A DNA stretch of 39,566 nucleotides from the NCBI RefSeq assembly GCF_016654115.1, contig NZ_JAEQAZ010000067.1:1-39566 (forward strand). Reading direction: 5' to 3'. Source of the DNA: Streptomyces sp. MBT53. Its GTDB lineage: Bacteria; Actinomycetota; Actinomycetes; Streptomycetales; Streptomycetaceae. A program made the translations under genes and the position numbers. Shown piece by piece: positions 1 to 6,918 of this stretch. The notes beneath the pieces were generated by a model that was not told the DNA's origin, made no database searches, and saw only the letters and a program-made list of their open reading frames with translations. The first letter of the stretch is position 1. Every line of letters begins with the position of its first letter.

Positions 1-891
1 CGCGTACATGTACGCGTGCGCCATGTCCCCCAGCGTCTCCAGCCCACCCCACCCCACCGAAGCCCACTGCTCCTCACTCAGCGGCTCGGTGGCGATCATC
101 GAGGAGTTCATCGGCAGCCAGGTCCGCCGCTGCCCCTTGAGACTCGCGGTGAACCCCTCCGTACACCGCAGAACATAGGGCGCCCGCACACTGCCGTACG
201 GAGTGACAGCGCACCGAGGCCGGATCTCCGTCACGGGCGTCGACTCATGAATGACGACGCCCAACGCCTCGGCGGCCGCCGCCAGCCCCTTCACCAGCTT
301 CACCGGATGCAACCGCGCCCCGTGCGGAGTCCACGTAGACCCGACCGCGTCCGCAACGCGAATCCGCTCGGCGGTCTCACGGGCGCCGTACAACTCCCGA
401 TCCGTCTCGCCGTACGCCGACTCGTGCTCATGAAAGGCCTTCAGCCGCGCCAACTGCGCGGGCGTACAAGCGACTTCGAGCACGCCACCCCGATGGATGT
501 CGGCGTGGATCCGCTCCTCCTCCGCGACCTTCACGACCTCGGCGACGGTGTCGTTCATGGCCTTCTGCAGCCGTACCGCGCTTTCCCGACCATGAAGTCT
601 TGCGTACCGGTCCCGTCCGGCGATCCCGTTGTAGAGCCACCCGCCGTTCCGCCCCGACGCGCCGTACCCGCAGAACTTCTGCTCCAGGACCGTGACGCGC
701 AGCGAAGGATCCGCCTTCTTCAAGTAGTAGGCGGTCCACAACCCCGTGTACCCACCCCCGACGATCACGACATCGGCGGAGGCATCACCGCCGAGAGGCT
801 CCCGCCTCTCGGGCAGACCGTCGTCCGCGTACCAGAAGGAGACGCCACCGTTCACGACACCGCTTGCCGAACCGCTCGCCGAACCGCTCAT
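1..891 (-). CDS. FAD-dependent oxidoreductase, DAO/gamma-glutamylputrescine oxidase-like (3' end outside window)
   Basis: The leftward frame from ATG at 891 stays open to base 1, giving the first 297 residues of a flavoprotein amine/amino-acid oxidase of the DAO fold. A short Ser/Gly-rich start is followed by VVIVGGGYTGLW near residues 41-52, the dinucleotide-binding GxGxxG of FAD enzymes. GYGASGRNGGW lies near residue 85, a flavin-contact motif typical of gamma-glutamylputrescine oxidase and related deaminating oxidases. Near the cut end SVGWGG-type residues continue the family pattern. The start sits 9 bases after the stop of the rhomboid-like gene, so both are probably one transcript. The substrate cannot be read from the sequence. 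The family call is firm; the C-terminus is not visible. Confidence 0.85.
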   Translation of the reverse strand, partial: MSGSASGSASGVVNGGVSFWYADDGLPERREPLGGDASADVVIVGGGYTGLWTAYYLKKADPSLRVTVLEQKFCGYGASGRNGGWLYNGIAGRDRYARLHGRESAVRLQKAMNDTVAEVVKVAEEERIHADIHRGGVLEVACTPAQLARLKAFHEHESAYGETDRELYGARETAERIRVADAVGSTWTPHGARLHPVKLVKGLAAAAEALGVVIHESTPVTEIRPRCAVTPYGSVRAPYVLRCTEGFTASLKGQRRTWLPMNSSMIATEPLSEEQWASVGWGGLETLGDMAHAYMYA

Positions 892-900
892 ATCCGGACG

Positions 901-1599
901 CTAACCCCTGAAGGCGGCCACTGTCTCCTTCGGATTCCATGCTTTTCCGCAGCCCCTGACCAGCGGATAACACGCCAGACCGATCGCCATGGAGGTGAAA
1001 TGCCCGAGATCGGTGAACGTCCGATGGGTACCCAGGGGCACCCCGTAAACACCCAGCACAACCGCCAGGTACAGATACCGCCAGGGCACGGCGATCCGAT
1101 ACACCAGCACCCCCACCACCCCCGCCAACGCGTAACTCACCCCGATATCAAGGGTGTCGACGGACGACTGCGGCGCCATGCCGTTCTTCACGGCCCACAA
1201 CAACGCCCCCTCGCTGATCAACGAGGCGAGCACATGCGCGGCCACACACACCATCAGCCACCGCGCCGTCCCCAGCCACCGCTCCGCCTGCGCGTGGAAC
1301 ACCGTGTACAGCACGGCGTACGGCAGCCAGCGCCCCCCGTCGATCCACATCGCGCTCGCGAACAGCACCCGCACCGGGTTGTTCGACAGCTCGTGGATGT
1401 TGGTGGACCGCTGCCGCAGGAACTCCTGCTCGAAGTCCGGCGACATGTGATGCATGGCGACCGTCGTGACAAAGAGAATCCCCAGCCAGACATACGTGCC
1501 GGGAGCGCTGCGGACGTACGTCCACACCCTGTGGAGGCCCCGGTTGATTCGCATGAGCCGATTCACGCACGCCAGTATCGCCCCCGGCGTGATCGACAT
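901..1599 (-). CDS. Rhomboid-like integral membrane protein
   Basis: A protein of about 232 residues with several hydrophobic segments, including one near the N-terminus (YVWLGILFVTTVAM) and a cluster in the C-terminal half. It resembles rhomboid intramembrane serine proteases: GVSYALAGVVG aligns with the catalytic-serine helix usually written GASGxxxGLLG, and GHFTSMAIGLA aligns with the helix carrying the catalytic histidine. The second glycine after the serine is a tyrosine, so activity is uncertain. ATG at 1599 is preferred; TTG at 1620 and ATG at 1554 are also in frame, and no Shine-Dalgarno decides among them. It lies just upstream of the flavoprotein gene in the same direction and is divergent from the MFS gene at 1714. 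Role unknown. Confidence 0.75.
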   Translation of the reverse strand: MSITPGAILACVNRLMRINRGLHRVWTYVRSAPGTYVWLGILFVTTVAMHHMSPDFEQEFLRQRSTNIHELSNNPVRVLFASAMWIDGGRWLPYAVLYTVFHAQAERWLGTARWLMVCVAAHVLASLISEGALLWAVKNGMAPQSSVDTLDIGVSYALAGVVGVLVYRIAVPWRYLYLAVVLGVYGVPLGTHRTFTDLGHFTSMAIGLACYPLVRGCGKAWNPKETVAAFRG

Positions 1600-1604
1600 T
1601 CCGG

Positions 1605-1632
1605 CCACCGGTGGACACAACCCGTGGTTGTG
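1605..1632. promoter_or_regulatory. Inverted repeats in the divergent intergenic region
   Basis: Between the leftward rhomboid-like gene and the rightward MFS gene lie the palindromes CCACCGGTGG (1605-1614) and CACAACC-cgt-GGTTGTG (1616-1632). The position fits an operator or overlapping promoters. If the rhomboid gene starts at the TTG at 1620 the sites would overlap its first codons. No regulator can be assigned. Confidence 0.3.
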
Positions 1633-1713
1633 GATGCACAGCGAGCCGGTTGTTTGACCACGGGCGGCGCCACTCGCTTGGATCCCTGAGGTCGTCCGAC
1701 AGAGGGAGCACAG

Positions 1714-2964
1714 GTGAGCAGGCAGACGCTGGGCCGGCAGTTCGGCTGGCTGTGGGCGGCGTTCGCGGTCAGTTCATACGGCACCGGCCTGGGCTTCGGC
1801 GCCTTCTCCGTACTGGCGATCCTCGTACTGCACTCGGGCCCGACCCAGGTCGCGGTACTGGCCGCCTCGGGCCGGGCGGTGGGTTCCCTGCTCGCGGTAC
1901 CGCTGGGCCCCTGGGTGGAGTTCCGCCGCAAACGGCCGGTGATGATCGCGATGGACCTGACCCGCTTCGCGGCCCTGGTGAGCATCCCCGTCGCCTACGC
2001 GCTCGGCGGACTCACCTTCACCCAGCTCCTCCTCGTCTCGATCACCGTCGCCACCGCCAACATCGCGTTCAACGCGGCGAGCGGCGCCTACCTGAAGTCC
2101 CTCGTCGCCCCCGAGAACCTGCTGGTCGCGAACGCCCGCTTCGAGTCCACGACTTGGACCTCGACGATGCTCGGCCCCCCGCTGGGCGGCGCCGCGATCG
2201 GCATGTTCGGCCCGGTGACGACCGTGTTGGCCGATGCCACGAGCTACCTGCTCTCGGCCCTGGGCATCCGCGCCATCGGCGGCACGGAACCGCACCCCGC
2301 CCCCGCCAAGGCATCACAACTGCGCGCGGGCGACCTGCTGGACGGCTGGCGCTACATCCTCGCCCACCCCACCCTGCGCCCCCTGCTCCTCAACGCGATG
2401 ACGGTCAACGGCCTGATCATGGCCTCCGAGCCACTGCTCGCCGTACTCCTGCTGGGCCACCTCGGATTCACGCCCTGGCAGTACGCCCTCGCGCTCGCGG
2501 CCTCCTCCGGCGCCGGCGGCTTCGTCGGCTCACGCCTCGCCCGCCCGCTCGCGGCCCGCTTCGGACAGCACAGGGTGCTGCTCACCGCCGGGGTACTGCG
2601 CGCGTGCTGGCCGATCGGTCTGGCGTTCGTCGGCCCCGGAGTCCCCGGGATGCTCCTGGTCACCGTCCTCCAACTGGGCATGGTGACCTGCATCGGCGTC
2701 TTCAACCCCCTCCTCGCCACCGCCCGCCTCACCCAAACCGCCCCCGACCGGGTCGCCCGCACGCTCACCGCGTGGTCGGTCAGCACCGGCGCCGCGATCG
2801 CGCTGACGACGGCCGCGTGGGGATGGGTGGCCGCGGCCACGACCCCCCGCACGGCGATCGCACTGGCCGGAGTCCTCCTCCTGGCCAGCCCCCTCCTCCT
2901 CCCCCGCCGCGAGCCCGCCGAACGGGACGCGGACCCGAGCCCGTCTTCTACGCTCTCCGCATGA
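1714..2964 (+). CDS. MFS transporter (12-TM type)
   Basis: A 416-residue, very hydrophobic protein of the major facilitator superfamily, similar to macrolide-efflux-type (MefA/enterobactin-exporter-like) MFS proteins. The early signature VEFRRKRPVMIAMDLTRF follows the third helix, where MFS proteins carry the conserved basic loop. A second half-domain starts after about residue 205 (GWRYILAHPTLRPLLL), and the C-terminus is hydrophilic. The start is GTG at 1714, after the ribosome site GAGGGAG. The stop overlaps the next start in ATGA (2961-2964), so it is translationally coupled to the acetyltransferase. The substrate is unknown. This block looks like ordinary chromosome. Confidence 0.88.
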   Translation: MSRQTLGRQFGWLWAAFAVSSYGTGLGFGAFSVLAILVLHSGPTQVAVLAASGRAVGSLLAVPLGPWVEFRRKRPVMIAMDLTRFAALVSIPVAYALGGLTFTQLLLVSITVATANIAFNAASGAYLKSLVAPENLLVANARFESTTWTSTMLGPPLGGAAIGMFGPVTTVLADATSYLLSALGIRAIGGTEPHPAPAKASQLRAGDLLDGWRYILAHPTLRPLLLNAMTVNGLIMASEPLLAVLLLGHLGFTPWQYALALAASSGAGGFVGSRLARPLAARFGQHRVLLTAGVLRACWPIGLAFVGPGVPGMLLVTVLQLGMVTCIGVFNPLLATARLTQTAPDRVARTLTAWSVSTGAAIALTTAAWGWVAAATTPRTAIALAGVLLLASPLLLPRREPAERDADPSPSSTLSA

Positions 2965-3446
2965 TCCGCACCGCGACGCCCACCGACATCCCCGTCATCC
3001 ACGCCCTGATCCGCGAACTCGCCGCCTACGAGAAGGAACCCCAGGAGGCGAGGGCCACCCCGGAGCAGCTCCACGAGGCGCTCTTCGGCGAACACCCGGG
3101 CGCCTACGCCCACATCGCGACCGACGACACCACCGGCGAACCGGTCGGCTTCGCGCTGTGGTTCCTCAACTTCTCGACCTGGCGCGGAGTCCACGGCATC
3201 TACCTGGAGGATCTCTACGTCCGCCCCACCGCCCGCGGCGCCGGCCACGGCAAGGCCCTCCTCACCGAACTCGCCCGCATCTGCGCGGCCCGCGGCTACG
3301 AACGCCTGGAGTGGTCCGTCCTCAACTGGAACACCCCGTCGATCGCCTTCTACGAGGCACTGGGCGCCCGCCCCCAGGACGAATGGACGGTGTACCGCCT
3401 GACGGACGACGCACTGAGCACCCTGGCCGGAAGCCGAACTCACTGA
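2961..3446 (+). CDS. GNAT family N-acetyltransferase
   Basis: A 161-residue single-domain GNAT acetyltransferase, which transfers acetyl from acetyl-CoA to an amine. The acetyl-CoA binding motif A is seen as YVRPTARGAGHGKALL near residues 93-108, and motif B as LEWSVLNWNTPSIAFYEALGA near 117-137. It is close to diamine/spermidine-acetyltransferase-like GNATs (the pattern NFSTWRGVHGIYLEDLYV is typical of them). The ATG overlaps the MFS stop. A gamma-glutamylputrescine-oxidase-like gene nearby would fit polyamine metabolism, but that link is inference. Confidence 0.88.
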   Translation: MIRTATPTDIPVIHALIRELAAYEKEPQEARATPEQLHEALFGEHPGAYAHIATDDTTGEPVGFALWFLNFSTWRGVHGIYLEDLYVRPTARGAGHGKALLTELARICAARGYERLEWSVLNWNTPSIAFYEALGARPQDEWTVYRLTDDALSTLAGSRTH

Positions 3447-3527
3447 ACACACCGGCCGAAAGCCGAAGAGGCACCGCCGACGCAAATTCGCGCACACGAT
3501 CATGACCGGACTGGGCAGGGTCCCCGC

Positions 3528-4487
3528 ATGAGCTTCACGAATATGCCACCTTTCTTACCGGGCCTCGAACTCTCCCGCCGTTTCTACACAGAAACCGTCC
3601 GCCCCCTCCTGGAAGAGACCGCCCCCGACCTCCCCCACTCCGCCGCCCGCATCGGCGCAGGCTCCGAGGTGCTCGGCTACGACACCCCACGCTCACGGGA
3701 CCACACCTGGAGCCCGCGCCTCCAACTCTTCCTCCGCACCCGAGACTTGCCCCGGCACGCGGGCCGCATCAGACACCACCTCGCCGAACACCTCCCGAGC
3801 GCCTTCCACGGCCACCCCACCCACCACTGCGTCGAAGTCACCCACACCACGGCCTGGTTCACCGACACCCTCGGCTTCGACCCGACCCACGCCATCACGC
3901 CCACCGACTGGCTGGCCACCCCCACCCACCTCCTCACCGAGGTCACAGGGGGCGCGGTGTTCCACGACGGCCTCCACCAACTCGGCCCGCTGCGCCACAC
4001 CTTGCGCTGGTACCCCCACGACGTCTGGCTGCACGTCCTGGCCCGCGAGTGGCGGCACATCACCGAACGCGAAGCCTTCGTCGGCCGCTGCGGCGAGGTG
4101 GGCGACGAGTTGGGCTCCGCGGTGGCCGCGGCCCACCTGACCCGCCGGCTGATGCGCCTGTGCCTCCTCATGGACCGCCGCTACCCGCCGTACGACAAGT
4201 GGCTGGGCACCGCGTTCGCCCGCACGGCGGCCGGTCACCGTCTCACCCCGGTCCTCACCGCCGCGCTGGCCGCCACCGACTGGCAGACCCGCGAGAAACA
4301 CCTGGCCGACGCCTACGAGGCCGTGGCGGGCATCCACAACCAGCTGAACCTCACCGACCGCGTCACCCCGACCACCCGCCCGCACCCCTCCGGCCCGTTC
4401 CGCGTCCTGGACGCCGAACGCTTCACCACCGCCCTGCTCGCCCGCGTCACGGACCCGGCGTTGGGACACCTGCCCGAGCGGCACTGA
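3528..4487 (+). CDS. DUF4037 domain protein (nucleotidyltransferase-like)
   Basis: A 319-residue soluble protein matching the actinobacterial DUF4037 family, thought to be related to nucleotidyltransferases. Family-type features are the N-terminal FLPGLELSRRFYTETVRPLL, the G-A-G-SEVLGYDTPRSRDH stretch near residues 43-60 (a GS..LG..D.SRDHD-like motif, the likely nucleotide-binding part), and the central LRWYPHDVWLHVLAREW. The end RLMRLCLLMDRRYPPYDKW is also characteristic. The start is ATG at 3528. It is the last chromosomal gene before the tRNA remnant at 4528 and ends 40 bases from it. Its biochemical role is not established. Confidence 0.82.
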   Translation: MSFTNMPPFLPGLELSRRFYTETVRPLLEETAPDLPHSAARIGAGSEVLGYDTPRSRDHTWSPRLQLFLRTRDLPRHAGRIRHHLAEHLPSAFHGHPTHHCVEVTHTTAWFTDTLGFDPTHAITPTDWLATPTHLLTEVTGGAVFHDGLHQLGPLRHTLRWYPHDVWLHVLAREWRHITEREAFVGRCGEVGDELGSAVAAAHLTRRLMRLCLLMDRRYPPYDKWLGTAFARTAAGHRLTPVLTAALAATDWQTREKHLADAYEAVAGIHNQLNLTDRVTPTTRPHPSGPFRVLDAERFTTALLARVTDPALGHLPERH

Positions 4488-4781
4488 TCACGCTCCAGCA
4501 GTCGACCGCAGACCTGGGGTTAACCAGGGAGCCGCCTGTCGGATTCGAACCGACGACCTACGCATCCCCACGGACGCGTTCCGCCGGGGTTGCCGCCGGG
4601 ATGAGTCCGGCCTTGACGCCCGCCGTGCCCTGACCAGGTCCTGGCGCTCGATGCTCTCCGCGAGCTGGGCGATCGCCACGACGAAGGCCCTGCGACGACC
4701 AGCCTGGGTGCCGCGTCGCACGGAACGCGACGGCCCGTCGAAGCGGTCGACGTAGTGACCCGGGGCGTCGATATCTGTCAT
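4488..4781 (-). CDS. Small coupled ORF running into the tRNA remnant (probably truncated)
   Basis: ATG at 4781 overlaps the stop of the upstream P-loop ATPase gene (ATGA), so this 97-codon frame is translationally coupled to the biosynthetic operon. The first 50 or so residues (start MTDIDAPGHYVDRFDG, then a basic stretch and VVAIAQLAESIERQDL) look protein-like. The last 25 or so are a translation of the tRNA remnant and flanking DNA (RRSSVRIRQAAP), so the natural C-terminus has probably been lost or replaced at the recombination point. I do not recognise a family. It may be the stump of a further pathway gene or a short accessory protein. Confidence 0.4.
   Translation of the reverse strand: MTDIDAPGHYVDRFDGPSRSVRRGTQAGRRRAFVVAIAQLAESIERQDLVRARRASRPDSSRRQPRRNASVGMRRSSVRIRQAAPWLTPGLRSTAGA
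4528..4565 (-). repeat. tRNA-Thr 3'-end remnant, left attachment-site copy
   Basis: On the minus strand this is the T-arm and acceptor 3' strand of a tRNA: GTCGG-TTCGAAT-CCGAC followed by AGGCGGCTCC, preceded by ATGCGTAGGTC. The anticodon loop, D-arm and 5' acceptor strand are missing, because the sequence changes to unrelated DNA after ATGCG. It repeats at 27038-27075 in the same direction with one difference (G4534 against C27044). This is the expected trace of integration into a tRNA 3' end. It marks the border between chromosome (left) and island (right). Confidence 0.85.
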
Positions 4782-5368
4782 GCAGGGCTGAGGGCGAGGA
4801 GGGCGGCCAGGCGGTTCTCGAGAGAGCCGGTGGCTGTGTGGACGGGGGCGCCCACTGTGTGGAGGGTGTCCAGGAGGAGGCGGTCCGAGAGAGTGCGGAA
4901 GTGTTCGGCTATGGGCGGCGGGTCGTCGTGGAGTGGGAACTCGACGGGGAGGTGGACGAAGACGTCGTACGAGGCGAGCGCGCGGTGCAGGAACTCGCGG
5001 CCCAGATGGTCGAGCACGCTCCGGTAGGGGTTGTCGGGGTCGGCCATCACGATCTGCGGTCCCCGGCCGGTGCCGGGATGGAGGCCGACCGCGAGCCGGA
5101 CCGTGGCGTAGACCCACTCGTGGAGGAGGGAGCCGTCGGAGAGGAACCCCTCCGGGTGCGCGGCCTCGGCAAGGAGCCGCTCGGCGTGGCGGCGCACGAC
5201 GAGTTGGACCAGTTCGGGCTCGGTGGCCTCCTCCAGCGGCTTGGGCCGGCTGCCGGCCGGGTCCCGCATCGGGGTGCCGTGGGCGGCGGGCAGCCCTGTG
5301 CGGGCCGTGGCGGCGGTGATCAGGGTGGTCTTGCCGGCTCCGTAGGCGCCGACGACGGCGATCCTCAC
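4778..5368 (-). CDS. P-loop ATPase, AAA_28/NadR-kinase-like (copy 2)
   Basis: A 196-residue protein with Walker A GAYGAGKT at residues 7-14. The body matches the NadR/Ttd14-like P-loop kinase group (AAA_28): a RRHAERLL helix, SDGSLLHEWVYATVRL, and VHLPVEFPLHDD. It is clearly a paralogue of the 231-residue protein at 8039-8734: LEEATEPELVQLVVRR against LEECTPPELIMLIMRR, and HPEGFLSDGSLLHEW against LPEGFVSDGSSLHEW. GTG at 5368 overlaps the phosphatase stop in GTGA. Known relatives phosphorylate small molecules such as nicotinamide riboside. Here a sugar or pathway intermediate is a reasonable guess from its operon with AvrD, ketosynthase and phosphatase, but nothing in the sequence fixes the substrate. 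Confidence 0.75.
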   Translation of the reverse strand: MRIAVVGAYGAGKTTLITAATARTGLPAAHGTPMRDPAGSRPKPLEEATEPELVQLVVRRHAERLLAEAAHPEGFLSDGSLLHEWVYATVRLAVGLHPGTGRGPQIVMADPDNPYRSVLDHLGREFLHRALASYDVFVHLPVEFPLHDDPPPIAEHFRTLSDRLLLDTLHTVGAPVHTATGSLENRLAALLALSPA

Positions 5369-6114
5369 AGCAGTACTCCTGGCGGGGTGGGGTTCGGTTC
5401 GGGCAGCGGTACGGCGGGGGGCGGGGGTGCCTTGGGCAGCCGGTGCCAGCCGTGGTGGGCGGCGAGACGCCGCAGGTCCGGGTCGTCACCGACGATCACG
5501 GCGCGGTCGGTCAGGGCGAGCAGCGGGGCGTCGGAGACGTGGTCGCCGTAGGCGATGGAGGAGGCCAGGTCGATGCGGTGGGCGTCGGCCAGTTCCCGTA
5601 CGGCCTCGGCCTTGGCGTTGCCGATCATCGGCTGGTGGGGGCGGTCGGCCAGCCTGCCGGTGTAGGTGCGGGAGACCGGGGTGATCTCGGGCTCGGTGCA
5701 CAACAGGTGATGTGCACCGATGTGTTCCAGCACGGGCAGGAGCACCGCGGGGAACGAGCCGGAGACCAGGACGACCTGGTGGCCGTCCCGGCGGTGGGCG
5801 TGCAGCGCGTCCAGAACGGGTTCGTGGAAGAAGCCGCCCTGGGCCAGCTCGGCGCCGAACCAGGCCTCGGCGACTCGGGCGATCTCGGCGGCGGGGGCGC
5901 CGGTCAGCAGCCGGAAGTAGGCGCGGTTGGTCTCCTCCCGGCCGACACCGGCCGTGGTCATGGCTTTCAGGCGCTGGCGTTCCCGTACGGCATCGCGCGG
6001 GGGCCTGCCCTGGGCCGCGTACCAGTAGACGAGGAAGCGGAAGATCGCGGTGCCGCGGGTCAGTGTGTTGTCGACGTCGAAGAAGGCCGCGGGGTGGTGA
6101 TCGGCGGGGGTCAT
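5365..6114 (-). CDS. HAD-IB family phosphatase (SerB-like)
   Basis: A 249-residue haloacid-dehalogenase-fold phosphatase. Motif I is FFDVDNTLTRG, with the nucleophile and acid/base aspartates at residues 13 and 15. Motif II is LVSGSFPAVLLP, and motif IV is SIAYGDHVSDAPLL with the Mg-binding aspartates. The HAD-IB subfamily (phosphoserine phosphatase relatives) is indicated by the helical cap between residues 25 and 100 (FRFLVYWYAAQGRP). ATG at 6114. The gene sits between the carrier protein and a P-loop ATPase in a leftward operon. In butyrolactone pathways a phosphatase removes phosphate after the acyl-sugar condensation, and the same role is proposed here as inference. Confidence 0.85.
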   Translation of the reverse strand: MTPADHHPAAFFDVDNTLTRGTAIFRFLVYWYAAQGRPPRDAVRERQRLKAMTTAGVGREETNRAYFRLLTGAPAAEIARVAEAWFGAELAQGGFFHEPVLDALHAHRRDGHQVVLVSGSFPAVLLPVLEHIGAHHLLCTEPEITPVSRTYTGRLADRPHQPMIGNAKAEAVRELADAHRIDLASSIAYGDHVSDAPLLALTDRAVIVGDDPDLRRLAAHHGWHRLPKAPPPPAVPLPEPNPTPPGVLL

Positions 6115-6196
6115 GGCGGGTCCATCCCGGTGGAGGAGCGCGGCCGGCCCGGTCGGGGCGGGCCGCGCTGCGGACGGAGGGAGCGGACGAGGGCCG

Positions 6197-6287
6197 GTCC
6201 GGCGGATCAGGTCGCAGGAGAGCGTCGGCGCCCGATCAGCGCAGGTGGGCGTGCCGGACCCCGAGTCTGCGACGGGATCCGCCGGAC
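6197..6287. repeat. Long imperfect inverted repeat between carrier-protein and phosphatase genes
   Basis: The arms 6197-6217 and 6267-6287 pair over 21 positions with two mismatches (TCCGGCGGATC near the left, GATCCGCCGGA on the right), enclosing about 49 bases that can pair further (GGCGCCC/GGGCGTGCC). It lies in the 190-base gap after the carrier-protein gene. It could be an attenuator, a partial terminator that lowers expression of the downstream genes, or a processing site. Confidence 0.5.
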
Positions 6288-6308
6288 AGGCCCCGGGGGA
6301 CCGGCAGG

Positions 6309-6575
6309 TCAGACGCCGGCGCCCTTGGCCAGCAGGAGTTCGGCGACCCCGGTGGCGGTGCCTGCCTCCTGGAGCTCGTCGTCGGCGACCTCGATGCCGT
6401 AGCGGCGGCCGAGGTCCACGGCGACCTCGACGAGGATGAGCGAGTCGAAGCCGATGAGTTCGAACTCCGTGTCGACGGCGGTGGTTTCGGCGGGGGCCTC
6501 GTACTTGTCGACCAGGAGGGCCAGGATCGCGTCAGCGAGGGCGGCGACGGAGGTGGACGTGACGGAGTTGCTCAT
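6309..6575 (-). CDS. Acyl carrier protein
   Basis: An 88-residue carrier protein. The 4'-phosphopantetheine attachment site is GFDSLILVEV with the serine at residue 45, in the right place for a free-standing ACP. The flanking helices fit (ALADAILALLVDKYEAP; VAVDLGRRYGIEVADDEL; ATGVAELLL). ATG at 6575 is chosen because it follows AGAGGAA at a reasonable distance and because upstream codons in frame are compositionally unlike coding DNA. It lies downstream of the ketosynthase III gene and would hold the growing beta-ketoacyl chain for transfer by the AvrD protein (inferred). Confidence 0.88.
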   Translation of the reverse strand: MSNSVTSTSVAALADAILALLVDKYEAPAETTAVDTEFELIGFDSLILVEVAVDLGRRYGIEVADDELQEAGTATGVAELLLAKGAGV

Positions 6576-6918
6576 GGAACGGTGTTTCCTCTCCGGTTCG
6601 GTGTGGCGCACGGTTCCGGTGCGATGCGCGCGGGGTTTCCACGGGCCTCGGCACGCGTGCGTGATACGGCGCGGGAGATGTGGGACGCGCGGACCCTGAA
6701 CTGGGAATCGGCGCAGCGGCGACGGTGCGCGCTGCGGCTGTCCGGTCGCGAAGGACGCGAGGAGCGCGAGAGGCGCGAAAGGCGCCAGGGATGTGGGAGG
6801 CGCGGACGCGCAGCGACGATGGTGCGCGCGAGGGACGCGGACGCGCAACGGCGGTGGTGCGCGCGCAGGACACGGTGCGCGGGCTCGGCCGGAGTTCGGG
6901 CCGGGTCCGGGGGCCGCG
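6576..6918. repeat. Intergenic region with GC-rich tandem repeats
   Basis: No gene is seen in these 343 bases. The segment 6677-6870 is made of degenerate repeats: CGCGGACGCGCA begins units at 6801 and 6836 (period 35) with TGGTGCGCGCG in each, a weaker unit lies near 6688-6735, and GATGTGGGA plus GCGCGGAC recurs at about 6677 and 6790. It forms the leader between the ketosynthase and carrier-protein genes. It may hold an internal promoter or a slippage-prone spacer. Confidence 0.5.

Noticed and set aside
16..1689. A 557-codon rightward open frame
   Set aside because: It is a His/Arg/Pro-rich antisense shadow of the flavoprotein and rhomboid-like genes, with no family pattern; the reverse strand has clear protein signatures.
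4488..4610. Intact tRNA gene at the left repeat
   Set aside because: Only the T-arm and 3' acceptor strand are present; no anticodon loop, D-arm or pairing 5' acceptor strand is found upstream on the minus strand.
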